Of a stretch of DNA of 64,000 nucleotides, positions 16,978 to 26,478 are shown piece after piece. Under the pieces are notes generated by a model. That model had not been told where the DNA came from, ran no database searches, and saw nothing but the letters and a program-made list of their open reading frames with translations. Origin of the DNA: Brevibacterium linens ATCC 9172 (GTDB taxonomy: Bacteria; Actinomycetota; Actinomycetes; Actinomycetales; Brevibacteriaceae); contig NZ_FXYY01000017.1 of NCBI RefSeq assembly GCF_900169165.1, forward strand, positions 18,537 through 82,536, read 5' to 3'. The translations under genes were made by a program, and so were the position numbers. Positions within the stretch are counted from its first letter, which is position 1. Each line of letters begins with the position of its first letter.

Positions 16978-17021
16978 GTATCCTTGAGGTACTCGATATC
17001 CCAAAGATACCTTAGGAAGGT
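16978..17021. promoter_or_regulatory. Divergent promoter with candidate HxlR operators
   Basis: Three dyads lie in the 112-bp gap: GTATCCTTGAGGTAC (16978-16992), TATCCCAAAGATA (16997-17009) and ACCTTAGGAAGGT (17009-17021). The first overlaps the regulator's -10. For the oxidoreductase, TTGAGG (16984-16989) and TACCTT (17008-17013), 18 bp apart, form a candidate promoter, so the dyads cover both. Confidence 0.55.
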
Positions 17022-17080
17022 CAGACTTTGACTTCCACCGTGCATCGCGCCTGCGCTGCACGTCGAACGAAGGGACTCTT

Positions 17081-17686
17081 ATGAAGATCGCACTCTTTGG
17101 AGCATCGGGAATGATCGGCTCGCGCGTCGTCGCCGAGGCGGCCTCCCGCGGGATCGAGGTCACCGCCATCACTCGCTCCGGCACCGAGGTGAACGGCGCG
17201 ACGCGCTCGATCGCCGGTGATATGGCGGATGCGGAGCTCGGAGCACGCATGGCCGCCGACCACGATGTCCTCGTCTCCACCACCGGACCCAGCCGCACGG
17301 GCGGGAACCACCAGGAATGGCTCGACGCTCTGTCGACCGTGGCGAAGGCCAGCGGTGAGACCCGACTGTTCGTCGTCGGCGGTGCCGGTTCCCTGTTCGC
17401 CGGGGACACGATGCTCAAGGACACCGAGGGTTTCCCTCCCGCGTACAAGGCTGAGGCAGAGACCGGCACCAAGGCACTCGAACTGCTGCGTGCGGCGAAC
17501 CCCTCGCCGTGGACGCTCATCTCCCCCGCCCCGGAGATCGCTCCGGGTGAGCGCACCGGTTCCTACAACGTCGAGCTCGAGGTGCCAGCGGGCGACTCGA
17601 TCTCGGCCGAGGACTTCGCTGTGGCCATGGTCGATGAGATCGCCGAGCCTGCGCACATCGACGCCCGCTTCACCGTGGCGAACTGA
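17081..17686 (+). CDS. NAD(P)H-binding SDR/NmrA-like oxidoreductase
   Basis: A 201-residue atypical short-chain dehydrogenase of the NAD(P)H-binding type, beginning with the dinucleotide-binding motif IALFGASGMIGSRVV (GxxGxxG) and containing VVGGAGSLF and ISPAPEIAPGERTG. Such proteins sense or reduce small electrophiles or act as flavin/quinone-related reductases; the substrate is unknown. A good ribosome binding site (GAAGGGA) precedes ATG 17081. It is divergent from an HxlR regulator and ends at a strong terminator hairpin. Confidence 0.85.
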   Translation: MKIALFGASGMIGSRVVAEAASRGIEVTAITRSGTEVNGATRSIAGDMADAELGARMAADHDVLVSTTGPSRTGGNHQEWLDALSTVAKASGETRLFVVGGAGSLFAGDTMLKDTEGFPPAYKAEAETGTKALELLRAANPSPWTLISPAPEIAPGERTGSYNVELEVPAGDSISAEDFAVAMVDEIAEPAHIDARFTVAN

Positions 17687-17719
17687 GCAGGGCTCACTCA
17701 CTGCAGCGTCTGCAGATAT

Positions 17720-17759
17720 GACTGACGCCGGGGATGCGATTGCATCCCCGGCGTCAGTC
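17720..17759. terminator. Strong bidirectional terminator
   Basis: A perfect 18-bp stem (17720-17737 with 17742-17759) around a GATT loop, between the convergent oxidoreductase and ndh genes. There is no clear T-run, so it may rely on stem strength or Rho-independent pausing in both directions. Confidence 0.8.
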
Positions 17760-17802
17760 GTCTCATCAGGGCGTATCGCCGGATGGCACCGGCTGCCTCG
17801 AA

Positions 17803-19176
17803 TCAGGCCTTGGCAGGCTCTTTCTTCGGAGCCGGCTGCGAGTTGGCGGCCTCGACGAAGTTCTTGCGCGGAACATCGAGGTCTGCCAGCGGCATGACGT
17901 CGCGGCCGAGGACGGCGTTGAGGAACCAGTTGCCGAAAACCTTGACCTTGCGATCCATGGTCGGGATGGCGTAGCCGTGGTACGCCCGATGCATGAGCCA
18001 GGCGAGAATTCCGCGGGCTTCGAAATCGCCCATCTGCGACACACCCTTGTACACGCCCAGACCGGCGACCGTACCGATGGTCTTGTGGAAGTACTGCTTG
18101 AACTCGGTCTCTCCGCGCAGTGCGGCGAGCACATTGGCAGCCAGCACGGGGGCCTGACGCACGGCGTGCTGAGCGTTGGGCACGCAGAAGCCTGCCACTC
18201 CGCCGCCGGACAGGTCGGGAACAGCAGCGTTGTCGCCGGCGGCCCAAGCGCCCTCGACGACGCCGTCATCGCCCTCGACCCGCAGGTCGGCGCGCACGGT
18301 GACGTTGCCGCGTTCGTTGATCGGCAGGTCGGAGTCGATGAGCATCGGGTTGGCCTTGACACCGGCGGACCAGACGATCGTGTCAGCGTCGAACTCTTCG
18401 CCGTTCGAGAGCTTGACGTGCTTGTCGGTGCAGTCCTGAAGGAAGGTCTCGAGGTAGACGTCGATTCCGCGTTCGCGCATGTGCTCGACGACCCAACGGG
18501 CCTGAGCTTCGCCGACCTCGGGCATGACGCGGCCGAGGGCCTCGACGAGGACGAAGCGGACATCGGCTTCGGTCAGCGTCTCGTACTGGGCGATGGCCGA
18601 ACGGACCATGTCCTCGAGTTCGGTCAGCAGCTCGATGCCGGCGAATCCGCCACCGACGAAGACGAAGGTCAGAGCCTTGCGACGCTCTTCGTCATCTTCC
18701 ATCAGAGCGGCGTCGGCCAGGCGGGACAGCAGGTGGTCGCGCAGGGCGACGGCTTCCTCGATGCGCTTGAGCGCGATCGCGTTCTCCTTCAGGCCCGGGA
18801 TCGGCAGCGCACGGGCAACCGAACCGGAGGCGAGGATGATGTGGTCGTAGTCGAGTTCGAACGCTTCATCGTTCTCGGGTTCGATGGTGGCGAACTTCTC
18901 CGCGTGGTTGATCGAGGTGACCTTCGCGGTGATGACCTCGGCACCCGGCAGGTTGCGGCGCAGCGGCACCACAGCGTGACGGGGCTCGATCGACCCTGCT
19001 GCCACCTCGGGGAGGAACGGCAGGTAGGTCATGTACGGGTTGGGATCGACCACAGTGACGGTGGCTTCGCCCCGACCGAGGTTCTTCAGCAGATTCTGAG
19101 CGGCGAGCAGGCCGACAGAGCCGCCGCCGACAACGAGGATTCGTGGACGCAGTTTTGAGTTTCTGATGAGTGCCAT
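17803..19176 (-). CDS. ndh: Type II NADH dehydrogenase (NDH-2)
   Basis: A 457-residue single-subunit FAD enzyme that passes electrons from NADH to menaquinone at the membrane without pumping protons. The FAD-binding motif ILVVGGGSVGLLAAQ (14-28), the NADH-binding FVFVGGGFAGIELLTEL (about 170-186) and the GAWAAGDNAAVPD block are present. The C-terminal region is hydrophobic and amphipathic (GILAWLMHRAYHGYAIP), fitting membrane attachment. TAGCAT at 19183-19188 lies 6 nt before the ATG. A Rex-like operator overlaps the promoter, linking expression to the NADH/NAD ratio. Confidence 0.92.
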   Translation of the reverse strand: MALIRNSKLRPRILVVGGGSVGLLAAQNLLKNLGRGEATVTVVDPNPYMTYLPFLPEVAAGSIEPRHAVVPLRRNLPGAEVITAKVTSINHAEKFATIEPENDEAFELDYDHIILASGSVARALPIPGLKENAIALKRIEEAVALRDHLLSRLADAALMEDDEERRKALTFVFVGGGFAGIELLTELEDMVRSAIAQYETLTEADVRFVLVEALGRVMPEVGEAQARWVVEHMRERGIDVYLETFLQDCTDKHVKLSNGEEFDADTIVWSAGVKANPMLIDSDLPINERGNVTVRADLRVEGDDGVVEGAWAAGDNAAVPDLSGGGVAGFCVPNAQHAVRQAPVLAANVLAALRGETEFKQYFHKTIGTVAGLGVYKGVSQMGDFEARGILAWLMHRAYHGYAIPTMDRKVKVFGNWFLNAVLGRDVMPLADLDVPRKNFVEAANSQPAPKKEPAKA

Positions 19177-19182
19177 AATCCC

Positions 19183-19211
19183 ATGCTAGACCCTTGTGAA
19201 AACTTTCACTA
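19183..19211 (-). promoter_or_regulatory. ndh promoter with candidate Rex operator
   Basis: The plus strand at 19194-19210 reads TTGTGAA-AACT-TTCACT, close to the Rex consensus TTGTGAA-N4-TTCACAA described in Streptomyces; only the end of the right arm deviates. It lies just upstream of the ndh -10 (TAGCAT, plus-strand 19183-19188), over the expected spacer and -35 region, where a bound repressor would block RNA polymerase. Confidence 0.65.
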
Positions 19212-19267
19212 ATTGTTTGTCTCACGGACTCGAACGCCCCAGATCAGAGCAGTTTCGTCTCCCGGTT

Positions 19268-20512
19268 TCAGCGTCGACGGCGGGCGAAGGAGACGACCGA
19301 GGTGATCATGAGGACCAGGGCGATCAGGGCACCGGCACCGAGAACGGCGAAGCCGAGAGTCGGTGTCGATTTCCTGGCGACGATGTCGGTCGGTGCGAGA
19401 GCTTTCGGACTCTCGGACTCATCCGGAGCGGCGGTTTCGGTCTCTTCGGCCTTCGCATCCCCGCGACGATGCATCTTCACCCAATCCGCCAGCTCATCCT
19501 CGGCGGAGGAAACGTTTTTGGGCACTTTCGCTTTGACCGCCCCCTGCGGGTCGACGCGGCCCCAGCCGACGATCGGGTCGGGCTTGCCCTTCTTGCTCAC
19601 GCCCTTGTGACCGTCGACCGGTTCGGCGCTCGACTGCAGTTTGGCGCGGACCTCATCGGCGCTGAGGTCCGGGTTCTCGGAGCGGATGAGCGCTGCCACA
19701 CCGGAGACGATAGGAGCGGCGAATGAGCACCCCTGACCTTCGGCGTAGCCGCCGCTGTAGTACGGGATGGGAATGTCCTCGGCCGGGCCCATGAGGTCGA
19801 CGGCCGTGCCGGGGGCGGTGGAGTCGTGAAGGACCTTTCCGTTCTGGTCGAGTCCGCCCACCCCGATGACGCCGGGGACCGTCGACGGCGACCACGCCTG
19901 GGTCGCTCCCTGTGAGGCATTGCCGACGCAGGCGACGACGAGCACGTCCTTCTCATAGGCGTAGGCGAAGGATTCGTCCCAGCTCTCCGGCCAACCCGGA
20001 TCGTCCCAGCCCAAGGACATGTTGATGACCTTCGCACCGGAGTCGACGGCCCACCGGATGGCCTGATCGGCCTGCTCTCGAGTCGATCCGGACTCCTTCG
20101 GGCGGTCGGGGCCCAGCCACATCGACGCCGACAGGATCTCTGCGTCCGGGGCGACGCCGGTCGGTCCGGCACCGACTCCTCGGCCGGCGATGACTCCGGC
20201 CACGGCGGTGCCGTGGTGGATCGTGGTCTTCCCGCCGATCGGGGTCTTTCCGTCCTTGCCCAAGCCGCTGAAGTCCTTCGACTTCGTCACCACGTCTTTG
20301 AGGTCTTCGTGGTCGGTGTTGACGCCGGAGTCGATGACTGCGACCTTGACGCCCTTGCCCGTGGACTTCTTCCATACCGTGTCGATCCCGTAGTCCTTGA
20401 TGAACCACTGGCCGGGCCCGGCCTTCGGCGCGGCCATGACCGGCTGGGTGGTGCCGACGACGAGTCCGAGGACGACGGTCATGACGGCGAGGAGTCGGGC
20501 GGCGCCTCTCAC
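19268..20512 (-). CDS. Mycosin-like S8 (subtilisin) serine protease
   Basis: A 414-residue secreted, membrane-anchored protease. Signal peptide at residues 1-27 (ending MAA), catalytic Asp in VAVIDSGVNT, His in HHGTAVAGVIAG, oxyanion Asn in CVGNAS, and catalytic Ser in GCSFAAPIVSG. The usual GTS motif is GCS here. A transmembrane helix near the C-terminus (GFAVLGAGALIALVLMITSV) with RRRR end follows an acidic linker. This arrangement matches mycosins of type VII secretion, but no ESX component is nearby. GTG start overlaps the ppx stop (GTGA), so it is translated after ppx. Confidence 0.85.
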   Translation of the reverse strand: MRGAARLLAVMTVVLGLVVGTTQPVMAAPKAGPGQWFIKDYGIDTVWKKSTGKGVKVAVIDSGVNTDHEDLKDVVTKSKDFSGLGKDGKTPIGGKTTIHHGTAVAGVIAGRGVGAGPTGVAPDAEILSASMWLGPDRPKESGSTREQADQAIRWAVDSGAKVINMSLGWDDPGWPESWDESFAYAYEKDVLVVACVGNASQGATQAWSPSTVPGVIGVGGLDQNGKVLHDSTAPGTAVDLMGPAEDIPIPYYSGGYAEGQGCSFAAPIVSGVAALIRSENPDLSADEVRAKLQSSAEPVDGHKGVSKKGKPDPIVGWGRVDPQGAVKAKVPKNVSSAEDELADWVKMHRRGDAKAEETETAAPDESESPKALAPTDIVARKSTPTLGFAVLGAGALIALVLMITSVVSFARRRR

Positions 20513-21456
20513 GAGCTCGTCAGCGCAAGATCGAGCGCGGTCCCGTCGAGGATGTCGGTTTCGGAGACCCGAATGTCCAGCGATCCCCCGGCGGCCGTCA
20601 CTGCCTGGTCGAAGCGGTCGACGGTCCGGGCGAAGATCAGCGATCCGGCGCCGATGACATCGACGCGTCCGGGGTGCATGTACGGCAGATCCGTGCGAGC
20701 CTGGCGGTCCATGGACAGGAGACTGCGGGATTCGTCTGCCACGTCCGCGACGCTGATATGCGCTCCGTGGATACGCTCTCGCTGGTAGCTCTCGAGCCCG
20801 AGAATACCTGCGGTGATGGTGGTGACGGTGCCGGCGACACCGATGAAGGTCCGCGGTGCGGAGAAGTCGACGATACGGGCCGCCTGGTCGAGCTGGCCGT
20901 CGATATCGGCAAGTGCCGCCTGGATCTGAGCGTCGTCGGGTGTCTCGACGGGCATATGGCGCTCGGTCAGACGCACCGACCCGATGTCCATGCTCACTGC
21001 CGCTCGGACATCATCGTGGCCGAGGACGAGTTCGGTCGATCCGCCGCCGAGGTCCATGACGACATACGGTCCATCAGCATCCGTGAGCCCGGCAGTGGCG
21101 CCGAGGAAGGACAGTCGGGCCTCTTCCTCACCGGCGATGACGTCGGGGACGACGCCGAGGATCGAGAAGATCCCGGCGAAGAACTCATCCCGGTTCTTCA
21201 CGTCGCGGCTGGCCGAGGTCGCGACGAATCTCAGCTTCTCCGGCTGGTAGTCGGCGGCCACCTCGGCGAATTCCTTCGCCACGGAGAAGGTGCGCTCGAG
21301 CGCCTCGGCAGCGAACTCGCCGGTGGCGTCGACGCCTTGGCCGAGGCGGACTATCCGGGTTTCACGGCGCAGGTCCGTGAGGGTGCCGTCGGCGGCGACA
21401 TCGGCGATGAGCAGACGCAGGGAGTTCGTCCCGCAGTCGAAGGCGGCAACACGCAT
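20509..21456 (-). CDS. ppx: Ppx/GppA exopolyphosphatase-type phosphatase
   Basis: A 315-residue member of the ASKHA phosphatase fold that degrades polyphosphate and/or pppGpp. It shows the phosphate-1 loop VAAFDCGTNSLRLLIAD, GEEEARLSFLGA, the phosphate-2 loop VMDLGGGSTELVLG and FIGVAGTVTTITA. The short, single-fold length is typical of actinobacterial Ppx2-like proteins; some of these have weak or no polyphosphatase activity, so the substrate is uncertain. It sits 8 bp after DUF501, in the conserved ftsB-DUF501-ppx order. Confidence 0.9.
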   Translation of the reverse strand: MRVAAFDCGTNSLRLLIADVAADGTLTDLRRETRIVRLGQGVDATGEFAAEALERTFSVAKEFAEVAADYQPEKLRFVATSASRDVKNRDEFFAGIFSILGVVPDVIAGEEEARLSFLGATAGLTDADGPYVVMDLGGGSTELVLGHDDVRAAVSMDIGSVRLTERHMPVETPDDAQIQAALADIDGQLDQAARIVDFSAPRTFIGVAGTVTTITAGILGLESYQRERIHGAHISVADVADESRSLLSMDRQARTDLPYMHPGRVDVIGAGSLIFARTVDRFDQAVTAAGGSLDIRVSETDILDGTALDLALTSS

Positions 21457-21464
21457 GGCAGGTC

Positions 21465-21992
21465 CTAGTCGGTCGGTTCCGGGGTGGCAGCGGCCTCGGC
21501 CAGCGGCGGCACATCGCTCATGAACGACAGCGCGCGATCACCGATCGGGTTGACACCGAGCCCGGCGGACAGCGAATGCCCGACGAGGGCGTGGAGGCAT
21601 TTCACCCGGTTCGGCATTCCGCCGGCGGAGTAGTCCTTGATCTCCTCGACTTCCGCCAGGCCCGCTGCGGACCCGATCTCTGAGCGCACGTCGAGGTAGG
21701 CACGGTGCGCGGCGGCATAGGCGGCGGCAAGGTCCTCGTCATCGCCGATCTCGGCGGTCCACTCGGCCATGATTCCCGATGCTTCCAGCCGTGAGCATTC
21801 GGACACATAGGCGGGATGGGTGAGGTAGAAGGTCGTCGGGAACGGAGTGCCGTCTTCGAGGCGGGGGGCCGTGGCGACGACGAGGGGTTCACCGGCGGTG
21901 CTTCGAGCGGCGATGCCGACGACGCCTCGGGGAATGCGTCCGAGTTGGTCTTCGAGGACTGCGAAATCCGCCTCGGTGCACTCTGTGATCAT
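21465..21992 (-). CDS. DUF501 family protein
   Basis: A 175-residue cytosolic protein of the DUF501 family, conserved in actinobacteria between ftsB and ppx. Family signatures are QLGRIPRGVVGIAARS, FPTTFYLTHP and GGMPNRVKCLHALVGHSL (a conserved Cys-His region). Biochemical function is unknown. The ATG shares one base with the ftsB stop (TGATG), so translation is coupled. Confidence 0.88.
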   Translation of the reverse strand: MITECTEADFAVLEDQLGRIPRGVVGIAARSTAGEPLVVATAPRLEDGTPFPTTFYLTHPAYVSECSRLEASGIMAEWTAEIGDDEDLAAAYAAAHRAYLDVRSEIGSAAGLAEVEEIKDYSAGGMPNRVKCLHALVGHSLSAGLGVNPIGDRALSFMSDVPPLAEAAATPEPTD

Positions 21993-22486
21993 CAGCTCTT
22001 CTCCACGGTGTTTCCGGTCTCCTGAATGGACTCCAGCAACTCAAGGTACCAGGCCTGCTTGCGAACCGGCCGTGCGGACTCGGTTTCGTCGTCCACAGCT
22101 TCTTGGTTCGTGACGATGACCGCGTTCTTGCCCTTCTCCACGTAGTACTGGTCTTCACGGGCCTTGCGCTTGATGTAATCGGGGTCCCTGAGGTTCTCGT
22201 TCTTCTCCTCGAGGCTCTTGACCTCGGCCTTCGTCGTCTCGATCTCCTCGTTGAGGGCGGCGATCTGCTGGGCCTGCTTGAGGGCGGCGTTCAGGGGCGA
22301 GAGGAAGGCGAGGAGGACGGCGGCGATGACGAGGAGGAAGATGCCCGTGCGCAGCGATATGCGGCGGCTCCGCGCCTCGGCGTCCATGCCGGCATCGGCT
22401 TCGATGACCGGTTTCGGGCGTCGACGAGGGGCGGCTTTGCCAGGAGCCGATTTCGGGGCACTTCGTCTGGGCTTGCTCGGGACCAT
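21992..22486 (-). CDS. ftsB: Septum formation initiator FtsB/DivIC
   Basis: A 164-residue bitopic membrane protein of the divisome, which links FtsL and FtsQ. It has a basic N-terminal tail (about 50 residues), one transmembrane helix (TGIFLLVIAAVLLAFLSPL), then a coiled coil (IAALNEEIETTKAEVKSLEEK) followed by the conserved DPDYIKRKAREDQYYVEKGK block. ATG 22486 is chosen for its ribosome binding site AGGAAAG; upstream in-frame codons have none. Confidence 0.9.
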   Translation of the reverse strand: MVPSKPRRSAPKSAPGKAAPRRRPKPVIEADAGMDAEARSRRISLRTGIFLLVIAAVLLAFLSPLNAALKQAQQIAALNEEIETTKAEVKSLEEKNENLRDPDYIKRKAREDQYYVEKGKNAVIVTNQEAVDDETESARPVRKQAWYLELLESIQETGNTVEKS

Positions 22487-22907
22487 GCTTCTTTCCTCTG
22501 CGACTGGGGATCGGGGAAGAGTGTCGCAACATCTCCAAGTGTGCCGTGTCCGCATTCTCTGCGCGAGGATTTCGGGCCCGTGGCGTGTTCGGTTCTCACG
22601 TATCTTCCATCACGTTGCAGCGTGCTCGCTGACCCTCAGCATCCGGAGCCTCCCCTCACCTTCACCGCCACTCCCTCCCGGCGGCCGCTTCTCCTGCACC
22701 TGGCAACGCACCCCTCACCGTTCACGGCAAACCCCCTCGTTCCTGCAGTGGGTTATGCGGCCAACGGTGATGCATGCCCGCAATCTCTTTCCCTCAGACC
22801 TCCGATGCCTGCCGATCGCTCCGCGCAAACCTCAACTATCCACAAGGCTACCCACAGCGCGAGGGCGATCTATTGTCTTTTGATGTCATTAGGTGCACTT
22901 CAGTGAC
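22487..22907. other. Intergenic region without an identified gene
   Basis: About 420 bp between ftsB and the AbiEi-like remnant. I see no convincing coding frame. Near the right end are TATCCACA and TACCCACAG (about 22836-22858), resembling single DnaA boxes, but no cluster or AT-rich element, so this is not a replication origin. TATTGT at 22871-22876 could be a -10 for the remnant gene. Confidence 0.5.
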
Positions 22908-23600
22908 ATGTACAAACTTCTGAGCACCGAGGAAATCGTCCGACTCGGATTCAACCACGCGGACATCCGCGACGAGGTCAACGAACTCAACGCTTCTTTG
23001 TCTGGGCACTTCAGCCAACGGGCCGATCAGAGAACGGACGGTTCGAAACCCGACCCGCCGGAGGAGATCGACTCGCACATCTCGGCGGCTCTCATCCACG
23101 GCCTGCCTGTCCCCTCCCCCGTCACACACCAGATCGAGGTCGTCCGTCCCGGCGTCAACCGTCGCTTCAAGAGCATCCATGTCCGCGGCAATCAGATTCC
23201 ACAGGCTCATCGCGCCAGGATCGGGGGTGCCGAGCTCACCACGCTCGAACCCACACTCATCGACGTTGCCCGCAGCTGCAACCTCGACGTCTCCGTGCCC
23301 ATGATCGATGATGCGCTGCACCGAGAGCTGACGACCAGAGAGAAGATCCTCACGACCCTCGCCCAATCTCTGGAGAAGCGCAACGGCTCCACAGTGCGGT
23401 TGGCCATCGACCTGGCTGATTCCCGTCGCGAATCCCCCGCCGAGGCGGTCGCCGCCGGGCGCGACTCGTCATCGAGATCGACGGCACCGGCTAGCTGTAT
23501 CTCGGCTCAGGTGTTCCCCGACAAGAGCTCGAAGCGGAATGTCGCCGATGGGCAGGCATGAGACGACTGGTGACAGATGGTGGCACGAAAACCGACTACC
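22908..23600 (+). pseudogene. Decayed AbiEi-like (DUF559-type) protein
   Basis: From ATG 22908 the N-terminus MYKLLSTEEIVRLGFNHADI and the blocks ALIHGLPVP, IDDALHRELTTREKIL and LAIDLADSRRESPAE fit the actinobacterial AbiEi-antitoxin-like / DUF559 family. At about 23440 the frame changes. The expected endonuclease-like core (ARLVIEIDGTG) continues in another frame, where it meets a TAG, and then LEAECRRWAGMRRLV. The segment after the first helix-turn-helix is also shortened. So the gene has at least one frameshift, one stop and a deletion. It is inserted in opposite orientation between eno and ftsB, which are normally adjacent. Confidence 0.6.
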
Positions 23601-23666
23601 GGCAGCAGGGAATCGTCACGGCAGGGATGGGAGACCATGAGGTGGGGACGCCGGAGCGGCAGACGA

Positions 23667-23711
23667 CGAGGCGGGGCCGGGGGGTCGATGCGCCCCCCCG
23701 CCCCCGCCTCG
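23667..23711 (-). terminator. Terminator hairpin downstream of eno
   Basis: A very GC-rich hairpin: CGAGGCGGGG with adjacent G-run (23667-23684) opposite C-run and CCCCGCCTCG (23693-23711), 24 bp after the eno stop. The plus strand carries a run of seven C inside it. Confidence 0.65.
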
Positions 23712-23734
23712 GGGAGTTCAGGAACCTGCTGACC

Positions 23735-25069
<1,335 letters not shown>

Positions 25070-25091
25070 TTAATGCACCGCGCGGCCAGGC

Positions 25092-25935
25092 TCACCCTCT
25101 GTCCGAGCCCCGGTTGGGCTCGGACTCGAGCAGGCAGTGCCGCAGCCGACCCGGCGTCGCCGGGTCCATCCCGTGGGCGAGCAGGTAGGCTTCGACTCCC
25201 CCCAGGCGCTCCCCCGTTCGTCGCCGAGGCGGCCCCGTGCTCGGCCGCGATCCGATCGAGGACCTCGTGCATGAGTTCGGCTGGTGCGGCGGTGGCGGTC
25301 TGGGCGAGGTTGCCGGAGATGCCTGCATCGGAGAAGTTCCGGGTGATCGCTTCCAGGAATCCCCCGGACAGGTGGGTGGAGGTGATGGCGTATTCGGCGA
25401 CGATCTCCTCGCGTCCCACGCCGAGGAGCTCGAGCAGGAACGCTCCGATCACACCGGTGCGATCCTTCCCGGCAGAGCAGTGGAAGACCATGCCTTCGGT
25501 GCAGTGTTCGGCGATCAGATCGACGGCGACGGCCAGCCGGTGGCCGAAGTGGGCGATCATGAGTTCGTAGATGCGGCCGAGGCTCCGGTCGCGCAGATCA
25601 ATTCCGGTCGCCTCGGCGGCGGCTTTCATCTCTTCCCTGCTCAGCGGTCGGCTGGGGAAGAAATGGTCATCGAAGACCGGCAGCTCGATATGGCGGACGT
25701 CGAGGTCACCGAGCGCATCGGGCAGCTTCGCCCGCTCGCCGATATCGCGCAGATCGATGACGGTGCCGATGCCGAGTCCGCCGATGTCGGCGCGCGCCCG
25801 ATCGCTCAGCTGCGCCAGACCGTCAGCCCGGAACACCTTCCCGGATCGCACTCGATGCTCCCCCGCCTCGGTGACGGGTCCTCCGAGGTCACGGAAATTG
25901 AAGGTGCCTTCGATCTCGAGTCTCTCCAGACTCAT
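25092..25935 (-). pseudogene. Tyrosine/dual-specificity protein phosphatase, frameshifted near the 3' end
   Basis: PtpB-like phosphatase: NFRDLGG near the start, FRADGLAQLSD, and the catalytic loop HCSAGKDRTG (Cys and Arg present). From the ATG the frame runs normally to ATNGGAPG. The expected C-terminus (VEAYLLAHGMDPATPGRL) is one base out of register beyond a run of six G (plus-strand C at 25198-25203). Deleting one G gives a normal 280-residue protein ending at 25092; as read, the protein instead runs on with an unrelated tail to 25039. The catalytic domain is intact, so even the shifted form might be partly active. ATG overlaps the mazG stop (ATGA). Confidence 0.75.
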
Positions 25936-26417
25936 GGGGTTCTGTCCTCGTCCCGCACCGCGGCCTTCTCCTCTGCTTTGATCCGACGGTATTCGCGTTC
26001 GACGTCATCCAACGATGCCATCTCGTCCCCGGAATCACCGGTGAACGCCAGGGGATGACGACGGATGAGTTTGGCCTCGAGGCCATCGATGATGGCACCG
26101 AGGCTGTGCCCGTATACCTGCCCGCTGCTCTCATCGAGCAGGGCGGAGTGGAAGAGCACCTGGTAGAACACATCGCCGAGCTCTTCGATGACGGCCGCCC
26201 GGTTCTCAGGCGTGGGTGCGGTCGTGAAATCCTCGAGAGCATCGATGAGTTCGTCGGTCTCCTCCCGAGCGTACTTCTCCAGGCTCTGGTGATCCTGCCG
26301 GCTCGACCAGGGGCAGCGTCGCCGCAGAGTCGCCATCGCGTCGATCACCGGTTGCAGCCGCGGTTCGGCCTGACTCGGTCCGATCCGGTCCGTTCCCTGC
26401 TCGTCACGTTCACCCAC
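25932..26417 (-). CDS. mazG: MazG-type nucleoside triphosphate pyrophosphohydrolase
   Basis: A 161-residue single MazG domain that hydrolyses (d)NTPs, cleaning the nucleotide pool. It has RRRCPWSSRQDHQSLEKY, the metal-binding EETDELIDALED, and VIEELGDVFYQVLFHSALL with the EExxD motif. E. coli MazG has two domains; one is typical of actinobacteria. I chose GTG 26417 because AGGAGGAT lies 5 nt upstream; the longer ATG lacks a site. Conserved neighbour of eno and mfd. Confidence 0.9.
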   Translation of the reverse strand: MGERDEQGTDRIGPSQAEPRLQPVIDAMATLRRRCPWSSRQDHQSLEKYAREETDELIDALEDFTTAPTPENRAAVIEELGDVFYQVLFHSALLDESSGQVYGHSLGAIIDGLEAKLIRRHPLAFTGDSGDEMASLDDVEREYRRIKAEEKAAVRDEDRTP

Positions 26418-26442
26418 GAAAGATCCTCCTGCCGCCACGAAA

Positions 26443-26468
26443 GGCCCTCACCACAAGCGGTGAGGGCC
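26443..26468 (-). terminator. Terminator of csbD
   Basis: GGCCCTCACC (26443-26452) pairs perfectly with GGTGAGGGCC (26459-26468) around a 6-nt loop, 10 bp after the csbD stop and upstream of mazG. Confidence 0.75.
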
Positions 26469-26478
26469 GGTTCGCCGG

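Noticed and set aside
17720..17759. Perfect inverted repeat considered as an attachment site or transposon end
   Set aside because: Its place between convergent genes and its 4-nt loop fit a terminator; no mobile gene is nearby.
22836..22858. DnaA-box-like TATCCACA and TACCCACAG
   Set aside because: Only two weak matches, no cluster, no dnaA or dnaN nearby; not a replication origin.
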